Shown here one piece after another: positions 1 to 7,168 of a DNA stretch of 64,000 nucleotides (its first letter is position 1; every line of letters starts with the position of its first letter). Source of the stretch: Vibrio zhanjiangensis (GTDB lineage Bacteria > Pseudomonadota > Gammaproteobacteria > Enterobacterales > Vibrionaceae); NCBI RefSeq assembly GCF_030161235.1, contig NZ_BSPW01000018.1, forward strand, positions 1 to 64,000, given 5' to 3'. Below the pieces are notes generated by a model. That model was given only the letters and a program-made list of their open reading frames with translations. It was not told where the DNA came from and ran no database searches. The position numbers and the translations under genes are program-made.

Positions 1-57
1 GAATGTAAGGATACGACAGAGTCGAATGGTATTTATCCCGTCAAGATCCCTCAGTAA
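1..57 (+). CDS. C-terminal tail of an unidentified protein (partial)
   Basis: An open frame enters from the left edge and ends at a TAA at 55-57. Only 18 residues are visible, ending YPVKIPQ, so the product cannot be named. The next gene may begin at the ATG that overlaps this stop (TAATGA), the usual arrangement for translationally coupled operon genes, so this is probably the first of three co-transcribed genes. Confidence 0.4.
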   Translation, partial: ECKDTTESNGIYPVKIPQ

Positions 58-120
58 TGACAAATTGAGGCGCAACCTGAGGATATCAGACAGACTAGCT
101 ATCGCAAGCCGTTTAAATTA

Positions 121-483
121 TTGCTCGCGTTTTTTCTGGCGGTTGCATTATTATTTCAGGGATCAGCGGCAATGCATCGTTGGACATTTGCGTGGAATGT
201 ACCTTTGGATACATGGCTTGAGGTGAAGGGAGATGGCCGAGACTATCTCTATTTTGACAACCAAGCCAGTGACGCTATTTATCGATATCTTAGTGAGAAT
301 AGCAACCACTTACATGATTCTCCTATAACAGCGCTATTGATTTCTTCAGGTGTTAGCCACTATTACCTCTCCTGTATTTATCGCTCTGAAGCCAGCGGGG
401 ATCAACAGGTTAAAAATTTGAACTTTTCGCTACGTGAAAATTTCTATTTTATCGGAGAAACGGTGCGCGATGTCTGTAGATAA
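121..483 (+). CDS. Small membrane-anchored hypothetical protein, 5' end possibly frameshifted
   Basis: Not recognised. The frame encodes about 120 residues with one hydrophobic N-terminal segment (LLAFFLAVALLF), then a soluble part with a Tyr- and Cys-containing tail (YYLSCIYR). The annotated start is a TTG at 121 without a clear ribosome site. An ATG at 57-59 overlapping the previous stop would be a natural start but is in another frame. Removing one T from the AATTG at 63-67 would join it to this frame and give a charged N-terminus (MTNEAQPEDIRQ...RKPFK) before the membrane segment. The true gene may therefore be 57-483 with a one-base frameshift. Its end overlaps the next gene by 14 bases. 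Confidence 0.5.
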   Translation: MLAFFLAVALLFQGSAAMHRWTFAWNVPLDTWLEVKGDGRDYLYFDNQASDAIYRYLSENSNHLHDSPITALLISSGVSHYYLSCIYRSEASGDQQVKNLNFSLRENFYFIGETVRDVCR

Positions 484-952
484 AATTATTAAAGTGCTCT
501 TTTGTCTGGTTTTGATTGCAACAATAGCAAATGTTGGTTTGAAACTGCGTGATGTACCTGAAGTGATGGATGGTAAAGATAGCCTGCTTTATTACGGAAA
601 TAACCTCAGTTTTAGCCTCGATGGAGATGTGGTTTTTAGTGAGGATTATCATACCGTCAATTACAGGTTGTTTTTCAATAAAAAATCTCATACAAGTAGA
701 AAAATCTACGGTGAGCCTAAAGGGGGCTACTTCAGCTACTACACACAATTTTACGACAATAAATTAATTCAGTTTACTGATTTTTCGTTCCCCGATGGGG
801 AGCCTGACACAAAATATATAACTGAGATTGAAGCTCATAATCTGCGGCGTATTAACGAAGAAAAACTGCAGTTAATATATAAGCAAGGTAAGGTTGTGTG
901 TTTTACAAAATTGTTGGATGGTGGTGTAACCTGCCTTGTTCGGCGTCAATAG
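470..952 (+). CDS. Hypothetical protein with N-terminal membrane anchor
   Basis: Not recognised. The 160-residue product starts MSVDKIIK, followed by one hydrophobic helix (VLFCLVLIATIANVGL) that is an uncleaved anchor or signal peptide. A mostly beta-like soluble domain rich in Tyr and Phe follows, with two Cys near the C-terminus (VVCFTK, VTCLVRR). I chose the ATG at 470 over an in-frame ATG at 434 because GGAGA lies about ten bases upstream and the start overlaps the end of the preceding gene. Shared anchoring and overlap suggest that this pair works together in the envelope; no function can be assigned. Confidence 0.6.
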   Translation: MSVDKIIKVLFCLVLIATIANVGLKLRDVPEVMDGKDSLLYYGNNLSFSLDGDVVFSEDYHTVNYRLFFNKKSHTSRKIYGEPKGGYFSYYTQFYDNKLIQFTDFSFPDGEPDTKYITEIEAHNLRRINEEKLQLIYKQGKVVCFTKLLDGGVTCLVRRQ

Positions 953-1320
953 CCTTATAGTCAAATTATTACAGGCACTGATATATCAGTTGCTTATTTT
1001 CTTAAGATTCCCATATTCATAATAGCGCCAGTTTACAGTCACTATTGTTTCGTTTTTGTATTTATTTTGGCCTTTTTTAGAGCAAATAATCTAACGATTG
1101 ATGTTTTTATATTTTTATTTTCCATTATAAAACAATATCTTGAGATTTATGGGTGTGATTCATAAAGGTTTTTATAACTTCACTCGTGCTCTCATGAGTC
1201 TGTTGGCATTATATCTAGGTCACTGAAAGAGATAGCCGAAAGTATTCATTTTTCTCTGTATAAAAGCTTCTCTTTCTGTCGATAAACAACGAACTTACTT
1301 AAAATAAAATGAGGTCACTT
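953..1320. other. Intergenic region upstream of tpx
   Basis: An AT-rich 368-base gap. It holds a perfect 14-base palindrome (actgatatatcagt, 977-990) shortly after the preceding gene, followed by a T-rich stretch. This is either a weak terminator or an operator. The tpx promoter should lie towards the right end; I could not fix a convincing -35/-10 pair. No coding potential seen. Confidence 0.4.
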
Positions 1321-1842
1321 ATGTCAGTCACATTTTTAGGAACTCCAATTGAACTATCTGGTGCTCTGCCAAAGCAAGGCGAAATAGGTCCAAGTTTTAC
1401 ATTATGTGATCAGTCTCTATCTGACATCGGTCCTGAACATTTTGCAGGTAAAAAGCTTGTACTTAATATTTTTCCAAGTGTCGATACACCAACTTGTGCC
1501 AACAGTGTACGTACATTCAACGAATTGGCTGAAGGCCTAAATAATACGGTTGTATTGTGTGTTTCAGCCGATTTGCCTTTTGCGCTTTCCCGTTTTGTTG
1601 AAAATCATGAGCTTCGCCATGTTTCTGTTGCATCATTTTTCCGTTCTCCAACATTTGCATTAGACCACGGTGTTGCCATTTCCGGCGGAGTTCTCAAAGG
1701 TTTAGCTTCGCGTGCCGTGATTGTTTTGGATGAAGACCGTACAGTTCTCCACTCTCAACTTGTGAATGAAATAGCAGATGAACCAAACTATCAGCAGGTT
1801 ATTGCTGCGGTAAAGGGTGCGTCATTGCAGTACACATTCTAA
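1321..1842 (+). CDS. tpx: Thiol peroxidase (Tpx, atypical 2-Cys peroxiredoxin family) lacking the resolving Cys
   Basis: Tpx reduces H2O2 and alkyl hydroperoxides through a peroxidatic Cys, normally with thioredoxin. The 173-residue protein has the full family architecture: the peroxidatic motif PSVDTPTC with Cys59, Arg64, the VLCVSADLPFALSRF strand with Cys80, and the late GGVLKGLASRAVIVLDE stretch. At the position where E. coli Tpx has its resolving cysteine (RFC), this protein has Val93 (RFVENHE). It would thus act as a 1-Cys enzyme or use another thiol. The ATG at 1321 is preferred over one at 1309 because GAGGT lies at ideal spacing before it. It has its own promoter region and is followed by a long gap. 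Confidence 0.9.
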   Translation: MSVTFLGTPIELSGALPKQGEIGPSFTLCDQSLSDIGPEHFAGKKLVLNIFPSVDTPTCANSVRTFNELAEGLNNTVVLCVSADLPFALSRFVENHELRHVSVASFFRSPTFALDHGVAISGGVLKGLASRAVIVLDEDRTVLHSQLVNEIADEPNYQQVIAAVKGASLQYTF

Positions 1843-2064
1843 CTTTGCTGGGTGATGACTACCTCTATGTTGGCTCATGCCGGTTTGAGGTAGTGTAACA
1901 ATCGACTGGGTTATATGACTCAATTAGCCTGACAAACAAATCTAGCGCCAAGTTAACCATATTGGGAGAAGTGGCTTTTTGTGCAAACTGGCTCAACAAT
2001 ATCTGCATTTTCAATATTATCCTCACAAAGACCCATGTGTGTAGCTATACATCTCGGCTGGGTG

Positions 2065-2098
2065 CAAAAAAGCCTCAGATATGAATGCATATCTGAGG
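2065..2098 (-). terminator. Rho-independent terminator on the minus strand
   Basis: Perfect 10-bp stem CCTCAGATAT / ATATCTGAGG (2073-2082 and 2089-2098) with a 6-base loop. On the minus strand it is followed by CTTTTTT, the classic intrinsic terminator layout. No annotated minus-strand gene lies upstream of it for hundreds of bases, so it probably ends a short non-coding transcript. Confidence 0.65.
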
Positions 2099-2225
2099 AA
2101 AAGTACGCAGGCGCAGACAGGTATCGCCCGCAGATAGCTTAGCTATTGGTGAGGATTCAAGCATCTTGGCGCGGGGCCATCAAACTGAATCAGCAACGCC
2201 ATTGTATACAATTTGAAATGGTCTA
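2065..2225 (-). ncRNA. Candidate small RNA (may encode a 19-residue peptide)
   Basis: Inferred from the orphan minus-strand terminator. About 100 bases upstream on the same strand lies an AT-rich promoter-like segment with the palindrome ATTGTATACAAT. The ATG at 2202 opens a 19-codon frame (MALLIQFDGPAPRCLNPHQ, stop at 2143) but has no ribosome site, so coding is doubtful. Transcript boundaries are a guess. Confidence 0.35.
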
Positions 2226-2440
2226 AATAGGTAGAGTTTTTTTTACAACTTGCGCGTTTTGTCGTGTCAATAGCGATAAGTGAACGACGTTTCTTCAGAT
2301 ATTTACACAAAAGTTTTGTGTTGAAGAGGCCTCTTTTTCTCTGTGTACTGAAGATATACCTTAAAACTCAAAGGAAGGTGGGCGCTCGCAAATATGACGC
2401 TCCTCATTGAAACTGTAACCTTAACTTAAAGAGAAGAACT

Positions 2441-2794
2441 ATGGCAGAGAGTAGTATTCGCCGTCTAAACCAACTCCAAAGAGCTTATGAATGTCATCAA
2501 AGTTACAACGTACTTGTTGAAGATTTAGCGCTAGCTTTGGCATCTTCTCGACGCAATGTGGCGCTGATCATCAAGCGTTTAGAAGCTTTGGGTTGGGTTG
2601 AGTGGCAGCCAGCCGTGGGCCGTGGCCAGACAAGTAGATTTAGGATACAAACATCGGTTGATGATGCACTTTACCAGACTATGCTTGAACAACTTGGTGA
2701 AGACCGTTTTGATCTTATTTCAAAATTAATTGAGCAATATCGAGAAACCGCAGTAAAAGCGCTGACTAGAGCGATGGGGCTGACTTGTGTATAA
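2441..2794 (+). CDS. SgrR N-terminal-type HTH protein, short form
   Basis: The 117-residue product matches the winged-helix DNA-binding domain found at the N-terminus of SgrR-family regulators: an RLNQLQRAYE helix, a recognition region SSRRNVALIIKRLEALGW, then the wing WQPAVGRGQTSRF. Full-length SgrR proteins continue with a large solute-binding-protein-like sensor domain. Here the protein ends about 50 residues after the HTH, so it is either a natural stand-alone DNA-binding protein or a truncated gene. GAGAAG precedes the ATG at proper distance. Without a sensor domain its signal is unknown. Confidence 0.65.
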   Translation: MAESSIRRLNQLQRAYECHQSYNVLVEDLALALASSRRNVALIIKRLEALGWVEWQPAVGRGQTSRFRIQTSVDDALYQTMLEQLGEDRFDLISKLIEQYRETAVKALTRAMGLTCV

Positions 2795-2849
2795 CCTTGC
2801 TACAAGACGGCAATAGTTAAGAATACGGACCTATTGCCGCATGTCGACT

Positions 2850-3209
2850 TCAGATCCAGCGTCTGGCAAATTCACCATTGAGCTGCATAACTGTATCAAA
2901 CACAGATGTATGACGGATAAATTGCATGTAAAGCTGTTCCCTGTATTCAAGCTGTTCTTTTTCCATGAGCTGGCTGTAGTGTAAAAGGGCACTCTCTGCA
3001 GCTTGGCAATCAGGTGCGAATGTTTCGCTAAGCGCAGCGATAACGGATTTTGCTTGATTGGATTCCAAGGCAAACGAAATTTCCTTAGCCTTTTTTATTA
3101 ATGCCTGAGCAACGGAGTGCTTTTCTGCTTGTTTTACTTTGAGCTTTAGCTCATCTTTGTCATAGCTAAGCCCGATTTGGTCAAGCTTTTCAGTTAATTC
3201 TCTATACAT
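2850..3209 (-). CDS. Hypothetical cytoplasmic protein
   Basis: Not recognised. The product has 119 residues, is highly charged and is probably all-helical (long Lys/Glu/Gln-rich stretches such as KLKVKQAEKHSVAQALIKKAKE). It has no signal peptide or membrane segment. AGGT lies 7 bases before the ATG at 3209. It converges with the SgrR-type gene and lies downstream of another small minus-strand gene, from which it is separated by about 120 bases. Confidence 0.55.
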   Translation of the reverse strand: MYRELTEKLDQIGLSYDKDELKLKVKQAEKHSVAQALIKKAKEISFALESNQAKSVIAALSETFAPDCQAAESALLHYSQLMEKEQLEYREQLYMQFIRHTSVFDTVMQLNGEFARRWI

Positions 3210-3332
3210 AACGTTACCTAAATATTCATTGAAATCAAACTAAGATTGTACGGGTTAATGGACTCTAATCTCCAAATTTGCGTATAAGTAGGTCGGCATT
3301 AAGCGCAACTGTTATTGCCCAGAGAGTGAGTG

Positions 3333-3581
3333 CTAAGCGAGGTTTTCTAGTAACATGTTAGACACTTCAATATGCAATAATTGGTATTCTTTCGTCGTTT
3401 TTAACGCTTGAATCAGTCCCCATGACTGATTGGTATAGATCGCAGCTAACATTGTTCCTAGGTTATTCTCATGGCCTGGACACATTATGGCGGCTACCAT
3501 ACAGGCGATTACGTTGTCGTCGGTTACATTAAACTCGAGTAACTTCGCGCAGCGAATTACTTCTTCAATGCGAGTTATCAT
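3333..3581 (-). CDS. Small hypothetical protein
   Basis: Not recognised. An 82-residue helical protein (MITRIEEVIRCAKLLEFNVTDDNVIACMVAAIMCPGH... in shorter pieces), with three Cys and no membrane anchor. I prefer the ATG at 3581 because GAGAGGG lies nine bases upstream; an alternative ATG at 3599 adds six residues. It sits in its own transcription unit between AT-rich gaps. Confidence 0.45.
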   Translation of the reverse strand: MITRIEEVIRCAKLLEFNVTDDNVIACMVAAIMCPGHENNLGTMLAAIYTNQSWGLIQALKTTKEYQLLHIEVSNMLLENLA

Positions 3582-3599
3582 AATCTGTAGCCCTCTCAT

Positions 3600-3903
3600 T
3601 GCCGCTCTTCAACCCATATGAAAGAGAAGGAAGAGCATGATATGTTTGTATTAACCAATTCCCGAAGATATGGGTCTCAGCTTATAAGAAATTATTTAGA
3701 TAAATAATGAATTAACACTATGTTAAGTTTCATGTTTGTTGCAATTAATTGATTTGCGAGCCTTTATTTAAGCTAAGTATATGAGTTTGATATGATTTTA
3801 CGAAGAAGTTGATATCTATATCACTAATAGTCTAAAGCTATTAGAATATATTGAATTTGCTGAAGATTGATGGCGTAATCAGAGTACAGAGAATTGGCCT
3901 TGA
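3600..3903. other. AT-rich intergenic region
   Basis: About 300 bases between a minus-strand small gene and the end of a minus-strand LysR gene. It should contain the small gene's promoter and possibly the LysR terminator. I see no hairpin with a T-run and no open frame of interest. Confidence 0.4.
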
Positions 3904-4797
3904 TTATGATTTTATAATCCTATTCGATAACCATTGAATTTTTGGATCATTATTCCGCGTTTTATGCCAATACAGTTTCACTTTATAGGTGGGAACTTCA
4001 AATGGCAGAGGGGATATTGTTACAGGCAATTGCTGAGCAACATGATCTGCATATCTCTTGGGTATCGCTAGCAAATATTGACTATCAATGATAAACACTG
4101 GAGCGGATAATACGTTGGGTGTTTTAATGGCTACTTTTCTCTTCTTTCTCATCTTTGATAACGTGATATCCAGAATTCCTTTAGCTTCATTCCAAGGCGT
4201 TACAACAACGTGACGATAGTTGAGATACTTTTCCAAGCTCAGTTCATGTTGAAATGGATGTTCTCGGTGATGTAAACATATATAGTGATCTTCGAACCAT
4301 ACTTGATTACTGATACTCTCAAAACTTTCGATGTCATGAGCAAATCCACACACTAAGTCGAACTTACCTTCTCGTAAAGTAATCTCTGGCAACCTTTCTT
4401 CCAAATTCAGAAACTCAATCTTGATATTGGGGTAATCCTGACTGAGTGTTGAGACAAAAGCGCGCATACACCAGCTGGTATAATCTGTGACCGCTATCTT
4501 AAACGTGTGATCGTCGTTTGGATTAAAAGCGGAATAAGAGGTGATGCCTTCTTCAATTAGATTCATTCCTAGTATGAGTTTATCTGCGATTGCTTTGGCG
4601 TATTCTGTTGGTTGCATTGTGTTGCCAACACGGACGAATAAATCATCGTTCAATCGCTCGCGTAACCTTTGTAGTGCATGGCTACATGCAGACTGACTCA
4701 AATTTAAGGTGTCAGCGGTTTCTCTTACTGACTGTGTTTTGTACAACACAGAAAAAAGATGGATAAGATTTAAATCGATAGTGGATAGAGTAGTCAT
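3904..4797 (-). CDS. LysR-family transcriptional regulator
   Basis: 297 residues, the normal LysR length. The N-terminal winged HTH covers residues 1-65 (DLNLIHLFSVLYKTQSVRE, then LNLSQSACSHALQRLRERL and DDLFVRV). The inducer-binding domain starts near residue 90 (FKIAVTDYTSWCMRAF) with the expected FDLVCGFAHD stretch. The HTH signature SQSACSHALQRLR resembles the LeuO/NodD-like branch. It is divergent from an acetyltransferase gene that starts 136 bases away, so by the usual LysR logic it may control that gene. The effector is unknown. Confidence 0.85.
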   Translation of the reverse strand: MTTLSTIDLNLIHLFSVLYKTQSVRETADTLNLSQSACSHALQRLRERLNDDLFVRVGNTMQPTEYAKAIADKLILGMNLIEEGITSYSAFNPNDDHTFKIAVTDYTSWCMRAFVSTLSQDYPNIKIEFLNLEERLPEITLREGKFDLVCGFAHDIESFESISNQVWFEDHYICLHHREHPFQHELSLEKYLNYRHVVVTPWNEAKGILDITLSKMRKKRKVAIKTPNVLSAPVFIIDSQYLLAIPKRYADHVAQQLPVTISPLPFEVPTYKVKLYWHKTRNNDPKIQWLSNRIIKS

Positions 4798-4933
4798 GTG
4801 TAATATACATCAGCCTGCTGCAAAAAGTGCATTTCTTTCATATTTAAAGTGAGGTTACACTAGCTCTAATGCCTGTCAATATCATCACTATCGAAAAGCG
4901 GGTGTTATCTTGTTATACGTAAAAAGGACGCAA

Positions 4934-5416
4934 ATGAAAACTATCACAATTCGAGAAGCATGCATCGAAGACGCCCCATCGATCTTACAGTTCATTATAG
5001 ATTTAGCCATTTATGAAAAAGCTCAGAATGAGGTAAAAACGTCGCTTGTAGAATTGGAAGAGAGCTTATTTTCAAAGCATTCCACAGCTCATGCAATCAT
5101 ATGCTTGGTCGATGAAAAACCAATAGGTTTTGCGGTTTATTTCTATAACTTCTCGACATGGTTAGGAAAAAATGGTCTGTATTTAGAGGACTTATATGTC
5201 TCGCCAGATCATCGTAATTTGGGTGTTGGGAAGGTAATTCTAAAACATCTGGCAAATTTGGCTTTGGAAAAAAAGTGCGAGAGATTTGAATGGTCAGTAC
5301 TTGATTGGAACCAATCTGCAATTGAATTTTATCACTCTGTTGGCGCTGTAGCGCAAGATGAATGGATAAAGTATCGACTCAGTGGTGAGCGTTTAACCCA
5401 GTTCGCGTTAAGCTAG
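4934..5416 (+). CDS. GNAT acetyltransferase, diamine/spermidine N-acetyltransferase-like
   Basis: 160 residues with the GNAT fold: the acceptor-side start IREACIEDAPSILQFI, the acetyl-CoA loop RNLGVGKVILKHLA and the C-terminal signature FEWSVLDWNQSAIEFYHSVGA. The phrases NFSTWLGKNGLYLEDLYV and DEWIKYRLSGERL are typical of the SSAT branch, which acetylates polyamines or related primary amines such as thialysine. The ATG at 4934 has AAGGA upstream; an in-frame TTG at 4910 is less likely. It is divergent from the LysR gene, a plausible regulator. The exact amine substrate is not determined. Confidence 0.8.
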   Translation: MKTITIREACIEDAPSILQFIIDLAIYEKAQNEVKTSLVELEESLFSKHSTAHAIICLVDEKPIGFAVYFYNFSTWLGKNGLYLEDLYVSPDHRNLGVGKVILKHLANLALEKKCERFEWSVLDWNQSAIEFYHSVGAVAQDEWIKYRLSGERLTQFALS

Positions 5417-5456
5417 CCGTGTTCGTTACCAAGCTGGTGGATATCCGCCAGCCCAT

Positions 5457-5705
5457 TTACAACTGCGTTTCTAGCCATTGAATAAAGGCAGCATTTTTGG
5501 GTCGATTCTGTTGACCATTCAAACAGATCAAGTCGTAACTCAATCCTGCGCTCACTTTAGTGAAAGGAGCCACTAACTCTCCTTTATCTAGACTTGGCTG
5601 TATCAAAGAAGTTCTCCTCATCGCAATACCGATACCATTTTTGGCTGCAATCAGAGCCATATCTGAGTGGTTAAAATGAAAACAATGTTTATAATAAAAA
5701 TTCAT
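5457..5705 (-). pseudogene. C-terminal remnant of a LysR-family (GcvA-like) regulator
   Basis: The 82-residue frame corresponds only to the end of a LysR inducer-binding domain (NHSDMALIAAKNGIGIAMRR, then GELVAPFTKVSAGLSYDLIC and AAFIQWLETQL). The HTH and first half of the effector domain are absent. The region just upstream is the Hsp20 promoter area, so the 5' part has been deleted. A product would lack DNA binding; a decaying gene is more likely than a functional short protein. Confidence 0.7.
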
Positions 5706-5738
5706 GTCACCACATTTTTAAATGAAGATATTTTATAA

Positions 5739-5759
5739 AAATTTGGTTGATCCAAATTT
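5739..5759. repeat. Inverted repeat upstream of the Hsp20 gene
   Basis: Perfect 8-bp inverted repeat AAATTTGG / CCAAATTT with a 5-base spacer, in the gap between the LysR remnant and the first Hsp20 gene. It could be an operator or part of the leader; no binding protein can be named. Confidence 0.4.
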
Positions 5760-5779
5760 GCACTTTGACTATAAAAATA

Positions 5780-5857
5780 GTTGAAAGGCGGTCTGAAAGA
5801 GGTCTTTCAAGCATATTGTTTTTATTGTATGTTGCTTCTTATGGAGGATATATTATG
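5780..5857 (+). promoter_or_regulatory. Possible ROSE-like RNA thermometer in the Hsp20 leader
   Basis: The leader before the Hsp20 start can form a stem TTGAAAG/CTTTCAA (about 5780-5811). Just before the start codon it carries TTGCTTCTTATGGAGGATA (5833-5851). A U(U/C)GCU segment facing the Shine-Dalgarno GGAGG within a short hairpin is the hallmark of ROSE elements, which repress small heat-shock genes at low temperature. Folding was judged by eye only. Confidence 0.45.
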
Positions 5858-6334
5858 AACTCAATTGATTTGTCCCCACTTTATAGAAATAGTGTTGGAT
5901 ATGATCGCTTAGCATCACTGCTTAATAGCGCATTATCTGGTGAAACGACGCTAAGTGGTTACCCCCCTTACAACATTGAAGCTCTGAGTGAAAATCGCTA
6001 TGCCATTACTCTGGCAGTCGCTGGTTTTGTTCACAAAGAGCTTGATATTCAGGTTGAGAATGGTGTGCTGACAGTGCGTGGTCACAAAGAAGCTGCCGAG
6101 GAGCGTAAGTACCTTCATCAGGGCATTGCCAACCGTACGTTCGAACGTAAGTTTAACTTAGCCGATTATGTTGAAGTGACGGATGCCAATCTTTCTGATG
6201 GCTTACTGACTATTACTTTAGTGAAAGAGATCCCTGAAGCGATGAAGCCCAAAACTATCGCTATCAATGAAAATAGCCAAGTTTTGGGGCATAAGGCGGA
6301 GGGAATAGAATCTCAAACTAGTGAAGCAGCCTAA
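5855..6334 (+). CDS. Small heat-shock protein, Hsp20/IbpA type
   Basis: 159-residue IbpA-like holdase that binds unfolding proteins and hands them to DnaK/ClpB. The start is MNSIDLSPLYRNSVGYDRLASLL, a classic IbpA N-terminus. The alpha-crystallin domain spans about residues 35-125 (YNIEALSENRYAITLAVAGF, VENGVLTVRGHKE, NLSDGLLTITL). The ATG at 5855 has GGAGG upstream; longer in-frame starts would add a non-family extension. It is followed by an intercistronic hairpin and a second Hsp20 gene, so the two probably form one heat-shock unit. Confidence 0.92.
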   Translation: MNSIDLSPLYRNSVGYDRLASLLNSALSGETTLSGYPPYNIEALSENRYAITLAVAGFVHKELDIQVENGVLTVRGHKEAAEERKYLHQGIANRTFERKFNLADYVEVTDANLSDGLLTITLVKEIPEAMKPKTIAINENSQVLGHKAEGIESQTSEAA

Positions 6335-6338
6335 CTTA

Positions 6339-6366
6339 TAGAGGGGTGCTTGGACGCATCCCTCTA
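6339..6366 (+). terminator. Intercistronic hairpin between the two Hsp20 genes
   Basis: An 11-bp stem TAGAGGGGTGC / GCATCCCTCTA (one G-U pair) with a 6-base loop directly after the first Hsp20 stop. No T-run follows, so it is more likely an RNA stabiliser or partial attenuator that skews expression towards the first gene than a full terminator. Confidence 0.45.
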
Positions 6367-6405
6367 TCAAACATCAAATATCAACCTTATTAAGGAGGGT
6401 ATTGT

Positions 6406-6996
6406 ATGAATATCGAAAAGTTGAAACCGTGGAACTGGTTCAAGCAACAAGACAATACGGTACAGATCCCTGTGAACCATGATGGTGATGATCTCCATTC
6501 ATCTCAAGGCTATAGGTCAAATGCTCTGTCACGGTTTGATTCGCTGCTAGAGAGGTTGCTTGGTGAGGCGTGGCAATCATGCGCAATGCCGAGTATGCTG
6601 CATCCTATCAGGCCATTTTCCTTGTTTGAACGTCCTTCGTTATCTTCAACGACTGGGGTTGGTTCTTTTGCAGCAAAGATGAACGTTTCAGGCTCTGAGA
6701 ATGAATACGAAATTTCTTTAGAGTTACCGGGTATGTCAGAAGATAATATTCAGATCGAACGTCATGCTGATGTACTTGTTGTCGAAGGACATAGCAAAGA
6801 AGAAAAACAGATAAGCGGTCACCACTCATATCAAATAGAGCGCAGCATAAGTTCTTTCTCACGTGCTTTATCTTTGCCTGATGATGTGGATAAGGAAGCC
6901 ATCTCAGCAAGTATGAAAAATGGGTTACTGCGTATTCAGGTTCCGAGACGTAGCCAAGCAACAAAACGCACCAAGCGTATTGATATATCATCTTGA
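6406..6996 (+). CDS. Second Hsp20-family chaperone
   Basis: 196 residues. A long, variable N-terminal arm (MNIEKLKPWNWFKQQD..., residues 1-85) is followed by an alpha-crystallin domain at about 88-185 (FAAKMNVSGSENEYEISLEL, then DVLVVEGHSKEEK and MKNGLLRIQVPR). The family is the HSP20 class found next to ibpA-like genes; a long N-arm usually drives oligomer assembly. It lacks a canonical I-X-I tail, ending KRIDISS, which contains IDI. AAGGAGG precedes the ATG. It probably co-oligomerises or cooperates with the upstream Hsp20. Confidence 0.9.
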   Translation: MNIEKLKPWNWFKQQDNTVQIPVNHDGDDLHSSQGYRSNALSRFDSLLERLLGEAWQSCAMPSMLHPIRPFSLFERPSLSSTTGVGSFAAKMNVSGSENEYEISLELPGMSEDNIQIERHADVLVVEGHSKEEKQISGHHSYQIERSISSFSRALSLPDDVDKEAISASMKNGLLRIQVPRRSQATKRTKRIDISS

Positions 6997-7005
6997 TGAT
7001 GAATA

Positions 7006-7037
7006 CAAAGAGAGGCAATTCGTGCTGCCTCTCTTTG
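7006..7037 (+). terminator. Terminator of the Hsp20 pair
   Basis: Perfect 12-bp stem CAAAGAGAGGCA / TGCCTCTCTTTG with an 8-base loop, ten bases after the second Hsp20 stop, followed by a moderately T-rich ctgatattttattt. Confidence 0.6.
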
Positions 7038-7168
7038 CTGATATTTTATTTATGATACGAGATTTAAGCTTAATAAAATATAACGAGTACATGTTAAATA
7101 GGATGCCCTAAAGCGGTTTTATCTATATAGTGTTAGCCATTGCATAATAATTGATATGGTAATTAAAC

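Larger units (their letters stand above)
1843..2440. other. Long intergenic region with several structured elements
   Basis: This 598-base gap has no convincing plus-strand gene. It contains an imperfect hairpin right after tpx (ACTACCTC 1858-1865 with GAGGTAGT 1887-1894), a strong minus-strand terminator (2065-2098), a perfect palindrome ATTGTATACAAT (2201-2212), a 17-base palindrome ACACAAAAGTTTTGTGT (2305-2321) and a short AAGAGGCCTCTT palindrome before a T-run. The minus-strand terminator with no upstream gene suggests a small RNA on that strand. Confidence 0.5.

Noticed and set aside
5457..5705. A functional short LysR protein
   Set aside because: It contains only the end of the effector domain, with no HTH, so a remnant is the simpler explanation.
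6608..7018. A 136-codon minus-strand frame over the second Hsp20 gene
   Set aside because: Antisense shadow of a clear Hsp20 coding sequence; no family features.
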